DNA from: Corylus avellana
Taxonomy: Eukaryota > Streptophyta > Magnoliopsida > Fagales > Betulaceae
DNA: 64,000 bases
Direction: 5' to 3'
Assembly (NCBI RefSeq): GCF_901000735.1
Contig: NC_081545.1
Span: forward strand, 36,511,634-36,575,633
The notes under the pieces were generated by a model that ran no database searches, was not told where the DNA came from, and was given only the letters and a program-made list of their open reading frames with translations. Shown piece after piece: positions 26,850 to 39,433 of this stretch. The position numbers were made by a program, and so were the translations under genes. Every line of letters starts with the position of its first letter. The first letter of the stretch is position 1.

Positions 26850-27240
26850 AGGAGGACAACAAATGCCAGTTATCAATTATCATACCAAAAAGAAATGGAC
26901 AAACCATTACCAACTTAGTATCTTATCTTCTCTCGGGCAATTTGTCTCAGTTTGAGGATTTTTCTCCAAGCCAAGGAGCAGTCACCCAGTATGTTCATGT
27001 CCCCGAAATTCTGGTTCCGGATCAAGTGCATGTGCACCCAACATGACCTAATTCAGTCTCCATCGGGTAACACGTAGTCTTCAGCTTGTCCCCTTCCACT
27101 ATTCGCAGTTTCGCACTAGATAATATCCCGATCTCAAGTCAAGCTTGGTGAAGTACCTTGCACACCGAGTTGGTCAAATGAGTTTGCAACGAGAGGAAAT
27201 GAGGAATGGTGTCCACCTTGTGCTTCTACCGTGCTTCTTA
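26850..27240 (-). mobile_element. Ty3/gypsy pol debris
   Basis: On the minus strand near 27090-27155, FTKLDLRSGYYLV is followed in another frame by EGDKLKTTC. Both are strong matches to the gypsy reverse-transcriptase signature. Adjacent sequence has several stops, so this is a short decayed fragment. Confidence 0.65.
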
Positions 27241-27758
27241 TGAAAAAATAGTACGAGACCCAAAAAGGAGGGCTTCAAAAATAATTTTTTTTAAACCTAA
27301 AATATGGAATTATCAACAATAACAAAAACCATTAAAAAAAAAAAAATCAAGCATTTGCCTCTGGAAATTTACAATCTCCAAAATTATTAGAAGACATCCT
27401 CAGAAGCAATAAAAGAAAAAAGAATCCAATGAAATGAAAGAGTAATTTATAACTTAACTAAGAACTATGAGAAACCTGGACCCTTTTTTTTTTTTTTTTT
27501 CCACCCCATTAATTCTCCCCGACTTGCCCCCCCTCTAACATCTAGAGCTTTATATACATGGTGTTTGAGTTGGCTCTTGTATAGGTATTTACAAAAACCT
27601 ATATTGGAATTCTGTATCCTCGACTTACTTGAATCTGCAGTAAATCCCAAAGTCATCCCAAACGAGAAACTCTTGTACACCCAGCATTTCTTCTTAACCT
27701 GTCTTGCAACCAAGCCATAAACTGGAACACAGTCAACCAAATATATATATATAAGTTC

Positions 27759-30700
27759 TCAGTGGTTCCATGACCTCAAGTATGGTTTTCCCATTTGATC
27801 ATGTAAAACAGAATTCTGATGTGGCAAGCCCATCCACCCCATATCATCAGGCATCATGGAAGTGGCTGCTTCATGCCCACTCAAGTAGTCTAGTGAATGT
27901 GATGCTTGTGGTATAACATTGCTCATCCTGGGCGTACTGCTATCCACCATTCCATAGTTCCTCGATGCAATGAACTGATCAGTGGAGCCCAATGAATCGT
28001 AAGGGCCGCTGGAACGTAGTTGGTTACAATGAGATAGAACATGGAATAAACTCTGATCTGAACCACTTCCACCGCCAATGCTCTGACTCTGGACACTAGC
28101 AGCATTTGACCCAGTCCAGCCACCATGAACTTGATGCTCACCGGCAAACCAGTTCTGACTTAACAATTCTCCACCATTTAATCCAGATTGGAGAGGTGCT
28201 GGCATGCGGATGGTATTGACAGCCAAATCCTGCATATTGACTGGTGCCAAGTGTTCTTGCCTTGGGATCAAGTATCTAACTCCATCAGCATACATGTTCC
28301 CTGAAATGTTTCGGTGCATGTAGACCTCGTTCTGTCTCTTCTGCTCCTGCTCCACTGGCAGTGACTGCTGTCGCTGCTCCTGGTAATGCCCAGAAAACTG
28401 ACCATTTTCCATCGACAAATTGTCTGGTGGTTGAAATTCTAAACCTGTCTGTTTCTGTTCGTGATGGTAGGACAGCATCCCCTGGTTCTTGAAGAGAGAT
28501 TGAAGTAACTCATTTCGGTCTTGGTTTGGATAAGAACTGAAAGAACAATCACCTGATTGTCTGTGCAAAAAATCTTTCCCAGACTCCTCTACTTGCAAGT
28601 CAGATTCTAGATCAATCAAGTGGACTCGTTGCTGTTCATTAACTTGTGAATGCTCAAGTGGCAAACCACTGGCAGATGTGAATTCATGGCTTGCCGCAGA
28701 ATCATAGTAAGAATGGGGCATGCTAACAGCTGGCCAAACATCTTCTCCAGAAGTAAGAGGCCCTCCCTGACTAACTGCAACATCTGCCACATCTGCAGTG
28801 TTCAAATTCCCCAAGTACTTGGATCCATCAGCAGTGGCATTATCTATTTTTGACATGATATGATCATTTTCGGAATCCATGTCCACAGGATTGATCTCAT
28901 GGCCACCGCTAAGAGAAGAAATCTGCTCTGAAGACTGACTTTGTGGGGAGCCAGCTATAATAGACTTCTGATTTTGTGGGGAGCCAGTAGTAATAAACTC
29001 TTGATTCTGTATGGAGTTAGGAACACACTCATGATTTTGTGGGGAGCTAGGAACAGACTCTTGATTCTGTGGAGAGCCAGCAACAGACTCTTGATTCTGT
29101 AAGGATCCAGAAATAGATTCTTCATCATCTTCCGGTGTAGCTACATTGTTCATCAACTCGTTTTCCTTCTGATCTGGAGGCACACTCTCAAGGTTCTCAT
29201 TATCCTCATCCTGAACAACAAAGTGATAGGTTAAACATCATACCACTAAGGAAATTTATTTACTTTTTTTATGAATACCACTAAAGAAAATTCTTGATGT
29301 GGTACCACAATAAGACATTAGTTAAGGATCCATAGGATATTAATATTACACAAACTCACGTGGTCATGTATACTAAATAACACTAGTAGTGGTACTGGTA
29401 GAAAGGATGGGTAGAAGAGATTGTGATATGTGGCACAATCCATATTGATAACAACACTATCAATAACAAAACAATACCAATAAAAATAATAACAATAACA
29501 ACAGAGGAAACAAGGCAGAGTCATAGACCTTCATCGAAAATTTTAGCTTATATTTTATTTCTTGCCCCAAAGAACTTGTCATTAGCCTTCTTTGAATGTT
29601 CCTCTCTATCCAGTTAGCATACGCCACTGGGATAACTTCGGCTGACAATTGTGACCTATAAACAAGTGTGAATTATGAGGAAGGAGATAATCAACAGTTT
29701 GATGAAGTTTAAGAAAGACATTCCCTTCACAATACACTAACCAGTGCTGATGCAATTTCTTCTGCTCTTCTTCCACAAATACTTCATATGGTTGTACGTG
29801 AAAACTATCAAGATTACCCAAAACACGGTTAAGAGACCTAGACTGGATGCTCTTACCAGACTGCTTCATATTCTTGACGAGTTCATGCTGCTTCTTGCTA
29901 ATCTGAAATATATCAAAGGCACAGTATCAGCAACAGCTTTGGAACATGTATCTGTGTTTGAGTGTAACTCAGTTTACTTCCAATGCAAGGTTTAATCCCT
30001 AATCTTCTATATAAACAGAACATGTGGGAAGCAAATTTATTACTGTATACATTTTTTTTTATAAGTAATCGAGATATCATTAAAAGCGTAAAGCGCTCCC
30101 AGGTACATGGAGTATACAAGAAAAGCCACCTAACTAGTAGGAGCAACAGACCAAGAAACTTGAAAACCATGTAAACCAAGTTGTGAGAGTCCTTTAAAAG
30201 AAGTTTATAAAATGAAGTAAAAAGAATAATAGGGGACTCATGAGCAAAAGTATTAGACACTGTAGAAACTCATGCTTATGAAGAAACAACTAAGAGGAAA
30301 GTAAACAGTCTATTCCTAATTAACTTTTCCTTGATTCTAGATAGGTTCACTTCATATCCAGATGCTTGCCTTTAATCTATGAGGTGACTGATTAAGTAGC
30401 CAGCTGTCCTGCCTTCAAGATTTTTATACAAACTATTAAACATCATGGAAACACCAACCTTGAAATATGACATATATTTGGCACCATCACTACAGTGGAT
30501 ATTACGCTTGTGTACTTTGTCTCCATTTCTGGGTCTAACTCCTACATTAAACACATCATCCGAAGCAATCAATGCATTTCTACCTTTGTCTTTCATGAGG
30601 CCTTTCTCGGACGTCCTGGCAATGATGCAAATCCATAAGATTCTTTCAGTGATGACAAGGATGACATGCATAAATAGAGAAATGGTCCAAATTTTTTACT

Positions 30701-33700
30701 TATCAAAAAAAAAAAAAAACTAAATACAAATACATCACAAAGAAACTACCATAGCTCAGTATAGCTACTACAAGCAGATAATACAACCATGAGACATAAT
30801 TAGTCACACTAAACAAAAGAATCCACCAAACTACCATAGTATAAGTGAAGAAACTTCCACAAGCAACCTTTTTAATTTTCAATTTTTTTTTAAAAAAAAA
30901 AAAAAAAAAGAAAAAGAAAAAGAAAAGAAAAAAGTAACAAAGAAATTCAGCAAAGAAAAAAGGAGCATAACCAACTACAAGGGAGGTGTACAAGACCTGC
31001 TCCAAATATTTACAATCTAGAGTTCATAAGCTCAATAAATTATAAAATGGAAGAGGAAGGGGCACTGCCTAATTCACTCGCAATAGAAAGAAACATGTGA
31101 AATAATTGAAGTACAAGAATGCTAGAAGCAGCAATATAGAAAAGCTTAAAACACACCACGTCAGTCAATATGAAATGAGTGTGAAGAGTAGCATTGCTCT
31201 TTTAGAAAAGCTTACTTTACCAGAAAGGTACAAGATAACAAGTCCCGAGCCATTTATACTCATACATACACTCACTTTGCAACTAAGTGTGAGAAAGAGA
31301 GAGTAACGCCAAGCCTAGATTCATCCAAAGAAATCTCATCTTCTAATATCACAAAATCATCCCTGTTAATAACTCATTCCTAAACCTTGCTAAATTGGGA
31401 GAATTTAAAAGGGGAAGCAAGACATAAAAATAAACCAGGTAGTTAAGCATGGAAAAGCAAGTTACAGTCTGAAGAAACCTAGAAATTTGGTTTACATTTG
31501 ATGGAATGGCCAGTATGAAATTTTCTTGCCTTGGAGCTGCATCTTAGAGTCTTTGGGTTATGTTCTTTAAGGTTATAAGCTACTGGTTTTTTTAAAAATA
31601 TGTTATAATTTAATAAGTTTCCCGCTTTGTTTATGATTGTTTTCCCTTTTCATTAAAAGCCACAGTTGTTTTCCCTTTTCATTAAAAGCCAGAGTCATAT
31701 TAGGAAAGGTTTTGCCAGCAGCCTACTATGCCCTCGTAATCTGTCTCTTTATTCGGAGACTAATGATTCTCAATCAGCTTTAGAAGCATAATCATAGACC
31801 TTCCAACATCAAATCCATAACCCAAAAATACCATGATGACAGTGTTGACTTCAAGATCCAGCATCAGATTTCCTAACTGGGAAATCCTTCGTGTGGCAAT
31901 ATATACATGAACTGATATGGCTCAAAGTGGAGCCTAATTACCTTTTTAGAAGTTCTGCACCCTTCACCGCTGAGGAGTTCTGGTTATCACTACTGCATAC
32001 TTTGTCATCTGCCGCCCATGAACAAGATTCAGATGTAGCTGTGAAATCCTCCTCTGGATCAGCAAATCTGGACTCATTTCCATGTGAGAGAATTCCTTTC
32101 TCCAAACCATTTCTGCTCAGACACAAAAATGAAATTCAAAATATCACTATAAGAAATCACAGAGAGAGAGAACAAACTACATATTACAATAAAGCTGTGA
32201 AATCCAAAGAGGATATAACATAACCTCTGATCAAATCAAGACTCAGAGAAACTCCCAGCAAAATCCACTCAAATGTTTTGGTTTATCAAAAAGCATTAAT
32301 GTTAATGCAAGTTTTACAAGATTTGAACAAGAGGAGATGATTGTGAGAGCAATTGCATCTTAGAACTTCATTTATCTTGAAAACAAAATGACTGGAAAAG
32401 GTTACCTATTATTAAACAAACTTGCTCATTTTCCAAAGAAATATAATTCAGGCAAATTTGCACATAAATACATAACAAGGCCCCTCATTAAGCTCCACCA
32501 ATCTTTTAGAATTATAAAATACTCAAATACTAGTGCAAACAGAGCATACAAGGCATGCTCGATTTCATCAGACACCATTGAATGAAGTATATAACAAGTC
32601 TAAGGAATCCATCATCACCATATAACATTTCTTCCAACACCATAGACTAAACGAGTAGCTCTCAAACAATACATTCTTTTGATCTGAAGAAAAAGCAGTG
32701 ACAGTTTCGGAAACATGGCCCTCAAAAACACATCCTTCCCACCATAATGTGCCAATTGGCTTGTGCACAAGAAGGATAAAAAAGCTGCAGCAATAGAATT
32801 TAAAAGAACATGTTGAGAATATAACCTCCATAGTTTCTGTACAATTTCCTTTTCAGGATCCTTGCAGTTTTCCCATCTCTCTTTCAACTTCAGTAAATAT
32901 CCTATCATACTGCCACAGGAACAATAAAAATGTTGTAACCAAAGAATTGAGTTAAAAAAAAAAAAAAAAAAAAAAACATTGAATAACATTATCAAATATA
33001 CAGCTAAAAAGGGATTAGGTTTTTTTTTTTTGATAAGTAGCTAAAAAGGGATTAGCTTGACATACTCATCATGATATTCCTTCAACTTTGAATAGTATGC
33101 TTTCTTTTCAGCCTTTAAACACTGTTCCCGATGAAGAACTGTATCAGGGTGAAGACTACCTGAACGAAGTGAAGCACCCCTGCAAGCATATATGTTCCAG
33201 ACACATTCATTAATTAAACTCTGGACTTGCATAACAGATTGTAAGGGAATATTCACAATGACCAAGAACATATGGAAGATTGATCTTTGCTCTTCTCTAT
33301 GAGAACTTTTACATAAATCAATACAAAAGTGCATTTACATGACTTTTTTCTAAAGAGAAAACAACTCATTTACGTTAAACAAAAATATCATGTATGAATA
33401 CTTGCCATTTGAGAAAGGGGTTTCCAAAGTGAAAGTTGTCCCCAGTGAACAATGCCTGCAAAACTTGCTGAGGCTCAGGTCCATTAGGGAGAAGCTCCAT
33501 AAGGTATTTTCTCTCATTTTCCGATAGATGACTCTGCCAAACCTGTAATAAGTTCCACCACAAAATGCATAAAACACAATCTAAGAAAATAACATTTTTA
33601 ACCCGAAATAATAGGTACCTCATAAGAAAGAATCCCTGTCAAATTTTCTAACTCAAAAATTTCTTGTGGAATGGCAAAAACATCTGCTAAAGAGTTCTGA

Positions 33701-33936
33701 TGAGGAGGAGCAGAATCATTAAATGGCCTCACATCTCTCCAACTTAAGCCAATTTGTTCCCTTTTAGCAACAACCCGTTTTTTATTGCCATCCCACTCAA
33801 GAGAAATACGAGATTTCATGCTCACGTCATTGTGTGGCAATCCCGAAATCTTCCTTTTTAGTCTATGTTGCTGCCTAGAACTGGAACCCATAAGGCTCGC
33901 ATCATGTAGTCGTTTTCTCCGCTGGTCAGCTGCCAT
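27759..33936 (-). CDS. NFRKB-like chromatin protein (DEUBAD domain)
   Basis: Nine coding exons on the minus strand: 33619-33936, 33406-33542, 33066-33179, 32826-32909, 31942-32112, 30459-30615, 29742-29902, 29529-29655 and 27759-29210. They join in frame to 906 residues. The start is MAADQRRKRLHD. The N-terminal part matches plant homologues of nuclear factor related to kappa-B-binding protein, with a DEUBAD-like segment at about residues 85-155 (FAIPQEIFEL, WQSHLSENERKYLMELLP, ALFTGDNFHFGNPFLKW). In animals NFRKB is a subunit of the INO80 remodeller and regulates the deubiquitinase UCH37; the plant role is inferred. Basic KRK stretches near the N terminus fit nuclear localisation. The last exon encodes a long Gln/Ser-rich tail with SPQNQES repeats. 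Intron 2 uses a GC donor. The 5' UTR is split and has a short uORF. Confidence 0.9.
28930..29115. repeat. Coding minisatellite (SPQNQES repeats)
   Basis: Tandem units of about 36 bp with core GATTCTGT(G/A) on the plus strand. They encode repeated SPQNQES-type peptides (SGSLQNQESVAGS, SPQNQESV, SPQNHECV, SIQNQEF, SPQNQKS, SPQSQSS) in the last exon of the NFRKB-like gene. Confidence 0.85.
30050..30180 (-). mobile_element. Short retroelement tail in an intron
   Basis: T-run followed by ATAAGTAATCGAGATATCAT and AAAGCGTAAAGCGCTCCC, lying in an intron of the NFRKB-like gene. On the minus strand this reads as a 3' end with poly(A), fitting a SINE or LINE tail. Similar T(n)GATAAGT starts occur near 33022 and, inverted, near 30700. 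Confidence 0.45.
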
Positions 33937-35400
33937 TGGCACAGATGTCAAAATGCTTGGCAGGAATTTACACCAACATAATGTAAAATAATATCTTGAT
34001 CATCCTTGGCAAACATCTTTCCACCACATACAACCTGAAACGATCATAGATTAGGAAAATTCATGAGGAATTGTGATTCTCAAATTAAACAATAATTCAC
34101 CATGTACAAGCCCCAGAAATTACAAGACAGGTGCCCTTCCTCTCCCCACACACACACACACAAAAAAAAAAGAACCCTTTTTTTCCTTTTCGATCGCAGT
34201 ATTCTTCTGTTTAAGAAGCATATTGCAAGCGCATTCATTGCATTAAGATTACGAAATGTAAAAAAATTTCTTATAAGCCAAGGCTACTGCATAACAGAAA
34301 GAAGGATGTAAGCACATTATCGATCAATTACCACAATATCGATTAGTGAAAACTTCATACTAAATTAGATTCTGATTAGATCATGTATAATTTTATCTTT
34401 TGATAGAGTCATTAGTTCCTCAATAATTGCACCCACTACTACATTCAACAAACAGGGATTCAATGTGGAATACACAGACTATCAACTAAGATAGTTCCTT
34501 TTCATTCCTCTCGCACACACAAACACCCAATTTTTTGGCAGGATATTCATCATAATAACCATAAATGAGATTTCAATAATATCATGGAAATGGGGCCGTG
34601 GGACCATCGTAAGAAACTCTACTTAGACCATCATCAACATTCCTACACATTACTGCCCAAATTCCCAAACCAAAGCTTCCTATCAGACCCGTAGTGTCAG
34701 TTTAAAGTCCCAAGTCTAGTATGTCATCCATTAACCTGCAACCGACCAAAAAACTTAACGACCCATAAATCCCAACCACATAATAGACAAAGCCAACGCA
34801 ACTAACTTGAGTCATGAACTGGCCATACGTCATAAAGGTCGAGTTTCAAGAACACAATATGGAAACTGCTGCACGCTATTCGGAGCTGAAGCGCAACCAC
34901 TTGAAGAAATAATTGCTTTTATTTTTTTTCAACAAAACATTCAAAGTTCCCACGGACATCCAAAGAGGGAAGAAAAATCATCTTTCCCCACCCAAAGTAA
35001 AAAATAAACGAACTTTGTTAGGTGCCAGTGCTGAAATTACTTCCATGCACTAATTAAAGGAAACAAGAAGAAGAAGGAAACGAAAAGAAAACTACCTCTT
35101 TCGAATTGGAATTAGCGAAACCCTAGAAATTGAAAGGAATAACACAATACCTGCAATATCTATCCTCCACCGCTGGTCCCCGTGAAAGCCGTAATAAATT
35201 GAAGTCCTCGGATTTCGCAGTAAAGAAACCAAAAAAAAAAAAAAAAACAAGGAAGAAGCTAGAGATTTACCCCCTCCCCCAATAGGCAGAGGAGTAAAAG
35301 AGAGGCAGAGAAGGTTTCGTATTATCCGGTTGGGTTTGGGAAGGAGAGGGAGTATGTGAATGAGAGAGAGAAGCACTCTTGCACACGCGCACGCACAGCA
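33937..35400 (-). promoter_or_regulatory. Split 5' UTR and promoter side of the NFRKB-like gene
   Basis: A UTR exon at 33937-34034 has an acceptor CTTTCAG|GTTG. An upstream UTR exon ends at 35151 (GCAG|GTATTG) and extends to roughly 35300-35400, where purine-rich and GA-repeat sequence lies. The transcription start is not determinable by eye. The intron between (34035-35150) has no gene. Confidence 0.5.
33948..34016 (-). CDS. 22-codon upstream ORF of the NFRKB-like gene
   Basis: ATG at 34016, stop TGA at 33948-33950, peptide starting MFAKDDQDIILHYVG. It lies wholly in the second UTR exon and ends 11 bases before the main ATG at 33936. It could reduce translation of the main ORF. Whether it is translated or conserved is unknown. 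Confidence 0.4.
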   Translation of the reverse strand: MFAKDDQDIILHYVGVNSCQAF

Positions 35401-35419
35401 CGATGGAGTGGGGAGACAG

Positions 35420-37320
35420 AACGAGAGAGTGATGGAAGATCGGACGAGTGTGGTTTATCGGAACCGTTATGGTTTACATTGAACGGTTCCTTGGCGCGCA
35501 CGGACGCGGCTTGGCTCGAGCCATGGCTCCCACCCTCCTGTGGGTTCGCTCTCTTGCCATGTTGGCCTCCATGTGTGGCTGTGATTTCAATAGATGGGGC
35601 CACGAATGGGAAAATTGTTTTTATTTTTTTATTTTTATAAATTATAGTTTATCCTATTAGAAAGTTTCATTTCAATGGTTTTTATAATTTATAGTCTAGT
35701 GCTTCTTTGGTTATTGTGGAGAGAGAGTAAGTTGAAATACTACTTCCCCGTACGGATCGAATTCATTTGTTGGATATTGGCACGACTACTAAATAACTGA
35801 AATTGTCTAAAAATGTACAAATAATAGAGGAAGTGTTAAGTAGTCAATGAAGTTCCAAAGACAAGCTTGACTCTTGAGCCTTGAGTTGGCCATAAATAGG
35901 GGTAATATTTTCGAATATTTCCAATTTTATCATATGTTCTCTCTCTTTTTTCTTTTTTCTGAGAAATTTTATTATGTCTTCTCCAAGAAAAATGGAACGA
36001 GTAATATTATATACCAATTTTTTATCTAATAATTATTATGCAATATTGGTGTGACAATCTTATCTAATTCTTGACTATTTTTAATAAAAAATGGTATAAA
36101 AGTTAATTGAGACTGTCACGTCAGTGTTATTAGATGATTATATGATAAAAATGAGGTTTCTAGCGTACACTTTTTGTTATGATTAGTGTTATATTTTACA
36201 CCACAATTACATTATGATAATATGGTATGGACTAGTATCTTGTTCTTTTTTTTTTCTTTTTCTTTTTTTTAAGAAGGGCTAATTCAAGAATTAGCTCATA
36301 CCATATTAGCATAGTGTAATTGTGGTGTAAAGAAAATCATTTTTCTATTACCATATTAGTATTATTATTAGCATTTTAAGTTCATAACAAGAAAAAGAGT
36401 AATGCTAAAAAGTACATTTTTATGTGATAATTATTACACAATACTGATATGATGGTTGCAATCAATCATTTGATCAATTAATTTTTTTTTTTGAAAAAAG
36501 AATACAAGAATTAATTAAAATAATTATGAGATAAAAGTATATTTTATAACATTTATCTAGCAATAATACATGGAAGATTATTTAGCAAAATTGGTCACTT
36601 TTCTTCTTGTATTTGGAACCATTTTTAAGTCTTTCATTTTTTTTTTTATCCGGATTAAAACTGGGAATGACCATCAATTATACTTTTTTCTTGTATTCAA
36701 TTAAAAAAAAAAATTAATAATAGCTATAGCCTATACCTTAAAAATAGAAACATGGTACAAAATAGCAAAAACAGCAATTCGATTGTCTTTGGCTCGGCTA
36801 CCGACATTGATTGTGAGCCATTCGAACTGCCGTCGTACTTGAATCCGGAATGTGATGATAATGTTTTGAGGCCTTTGGATCTCGTGGACTTTGGGTATCT
36901 CAAGTAAACGTTATATCCTTTTCTTATTCTTCAGGTTTCTCCTTTTCTTTTCACATGTGCTGCTGCCCCTTTTGTGAGTTTGTCATTCTTGATTTATTAA
37001 CTGTGGCCCCAACTTTTGCAATGTTTTCCATCGGGTTCCAAATTTGCTTCAATTCTGCTCAATTATACCCTTTTCATTATATATATATAGATAAACATTA
37101 AATCCATCAATTTAATTAAATAGTTAAAACTTTTTAATTATAACTTATTAATTTTGTATTGGATTGGTATTGAGTTAATGGGTTGTATCAAATTATCAGT
37201 CTTAAATGTTGCGTATCGGGTTCGAGCTGAGTCAATACACGTGTTTAAGACTATAATCATACTCATTTAATTAAATTGGTCAAAGTCTTCAATTCTAACT
37301 CACTAATTTCGTGTTCCTAA
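35420..37320. other. Intergenic region with MITE cluster
   Basis: No gene confirmed. It contains several AT-rich foldback elements between 35990 and 36560, the clearest at 36192-36336. A small 51-codon ORF at 36752-36907 starts MVQNSKNSNS and contains PFELPSYLNPECDDN. It looks coding-like but is unrecognised and may be a gene fragment. Confidence 0.4.
36192..36336. mobile_element. MITE (foldback element)
   Basis: About 40-bp inverted arms: TTACACCACAATTACATTAT at 36197 and its near complement ending GTGTAATTGTGGTGTAA at about 36330, around a T-rich centre. Confidence 0.7.
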
Positions 37321-37432
37321 AGGATAGCTCAATCGACGAACCACGCTTCATAAAGCAGAGGTTATTAGTTCGAATCTACTTACCTTTTTACCCTTCTCTT
37401 GTGTGAACATGTAAAAAAAGAAAAGAAAAAGG
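37318..37432 (+). mobile_element. tRNA-derived SINE-like element
   Basis: A-box-like GGATAGCTCAATCGACGA and B-box-like AGTTCGAATCTACTT spaced as in a pol III promoter, followed by an A-rich tail near 37413. It does not fold as a complete tRNA by eye. Confidence 0.5.
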
Positions 37433-37715
37433 TAAACTCAATAATTTCGTATTGAATTCATGAATTATGTTTAAAAAAAATTTTGTAAAATTGGCTGAAA
37501 CTTATTTGAAGAAAAAAAAAAATCATTATCATCGATTAATGTTTCCCTCTATACCAAGAAAAAAGAAAAAGAGAAATGAGTGACGCTACTGGTGAAATGG
37601 GGTGCAATGTGTCGTTTTATACCTGGACCATTCAATTGACCGAGCAGAGCATCACAGACTCGGTAGGTATCTCAGCTAAAAAACAGTTGATCCTTTTCTT
37701 CTCTCAGCGAGACCA

Positions 37716-38785
37716 ATGGCAGCTAAGATATTATCCCCACATCCCCACCCTCTTACTTCTCTCTCTCTTCTTCCTCCCTCCAACTCCAAGTTCAACAAGG
37801 ACTTGAGTCACCAGAAACCATGGCCCGGACAGGCTCGGAACCCCACGAGACCCAAGAGTCTGGCGGTGCGTGTCTCCCTCCAGGACCATGTCTTATCTTC
37901 TGCTGCTCTTCTGGAACACCACCACAATCCATCTTCGCTCCTCTTTCTTGCAGAGAGCATGGGTTATTCTTTGGCTAGCTACTATACTTCATTGGGTCTC
38001 TTTGTTATCTCAGTTCCTGGCCTATGGTCCCTCATCAAGCGCTCTGTCAAGTCCAAGGTTCCAATTCTTTTCTTTTTCTTTTTTTCTTTCGCAACAAATT
38101 TGATTTCTACTTAACATTAATTTAATTGTGGTGGCATATCTATCAGATTGTGCAGAAGACGTTTATAGGTGAAGGAGAAGGGAAAAAGGCACCTAATCAG
38201 GTCGCAGGAGAAATCCTGTCTTTCTTCACCCGCAACAATTTTGTGGTGACTGATAGAGGAGAGACCATTACGTAAGCCACCGCCATCCTCCTCTTAATTA
38301 GATTGTTGTTGAGTTTTGGTGAAGTACTTGTATAACATATGTTTCTATTTTGATTGAAGATTTGAAGGCATGATGGTTCCAAGCCGAGGCCAAGCAGCAC
38401 TGCTCACTTTCTGCACCTGCATCAGCCTCGCAAGCGTGGCCCTTGTTCTTACAATAACTGTGCCAGATTTTGGCAATAATTGGTTCTGGCTTACGGTCCT
38501 AAGCCCATTGGCGTAAGTGCTATTAATGTTATTATTATAGTTATCTAGGTAACATGTACGTAATCTGAAATACTAAATCTTTTGAGAATGGAACACAGAG
38601 GAGCTTATTACTGGAAACGAGCGTCAAGAAAGGAACAGATCAAGGTTAAATTGGCTGTTGCAGATGACGGGACCCTTTCAGAGATCATAGTTCAAGGGGA
38701 TGACCAGCAAGTAGAGCAATTGAGGAAGGAGCTTCAGTTGAGTGAAAAGGGCATGGTGTATGTCAAGGGAATCTTCGAGAGGTGA
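37716..38785 (+). CDS. CCB1: CCB1-like cytochrome b6f cofactor assembly protein
   Basis: Four exons: 37716-38057, 38147-38271, 38360-38512 and 38599-38785, giving 268 residues. Members of this family (DUF3529, CCB1) are thylakoid proteins needed to attach heme c(i) to cytochrome b6. Seen: a Ser/Pro/Leu-rich N terminus fitting a chloroplast transit peptide (residues 1 to about 50), a first hydrophobic segment about 85-106, conserved-looking FEGMMVPSRGQAALLTFCTC (157-176), membrane segments about 168-191 and 195-212 (NNWFWLTVLSPLAG), then a soluble tail ending KGIFER. All junctions are GT-AG and in frame. The nearest gene downstream, the Rieske gene, is convergent. Confidence 0.9.
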
Positions 38786-39433
38786 TCAAGGTTTCTTTTA
38801 TATAGATTATATAGCCCCACACAATTGTCTGAGACCCTCCCTACCTTTGTGTTCAAACTACTATCACAGAGGGAGGACGTTACGTTATGAGGCTTGAAAT
38901 TTTATTTGTTGTAGAGGTATAAATTAAGAAAAGCCAAAAAGAGCACTATGACTTTTGTAATGCATATATTTGCAGCGCAGTGATATGTCGTCAGAACAAG
39001 AATACCTGACTTCAAACCTCTAACATCAACAACTCCCCTCCCTGAACCACAGGAAAGGTAAAACAAAACCCAAAAAAAAAAAAAAAAAAAAAAAGAAAAG
39101 AGGAGAAAGTGCAAACAAAACACCATTACTCATAAGTCATAACCATGACACCAGAGCAGCAAACCTAATTGAATAATTTTATACCTGCTTCCTGAAATTG
39201 TAGAAAGAGTTTTAAAATCATCAAAGCTCAGCAAAGAGGCCAGGCAACTTATTCAGAATTCAGAGCATCACCAACAGTACCAGTTTACAAAATCCAAGTT
39301 ACACGAACATTTCTAAACATGCCCAAGAAGGGGCTCAAATAAAAAATGTCCACAACAAATCTTCGACATTATCGGATCAAATTAAATATATTGGAATCGC
39401 GAAATAACTGCTGTTTGCAAGAAACCCCAATTC
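38786..39433. other. Convergent 3' region between CCB1 and Rieske genes
   Basis: It holds the 3' UTRs of both genes and an A-run at about 39070-39095. No other feature seen. Confidence 0.5.

Noticed and set aside
28930..29115. Spaced repeats resembling a CRISPR array
   Set aside because: They are in-frame coding minisatellite units in a plant gene; no spacers or cas genes.
30703..31005. Phe-rich minus ORF
   Set aside because: Produced by poly-A/T tracts inside an intron of the NFRKB-like gene.
36752..36907. 51-codon ORF as a real gene
   Set aside because: Coding-like composition but no family, no visible splice context and MITE surroundings; left as a possible fragment.
37318..37432. Possible tRNA gene
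   Set aside because: A and B boxes are present, but the cloverleaf arms do not pair well and an A-rich tail follows; SINE-like instead.
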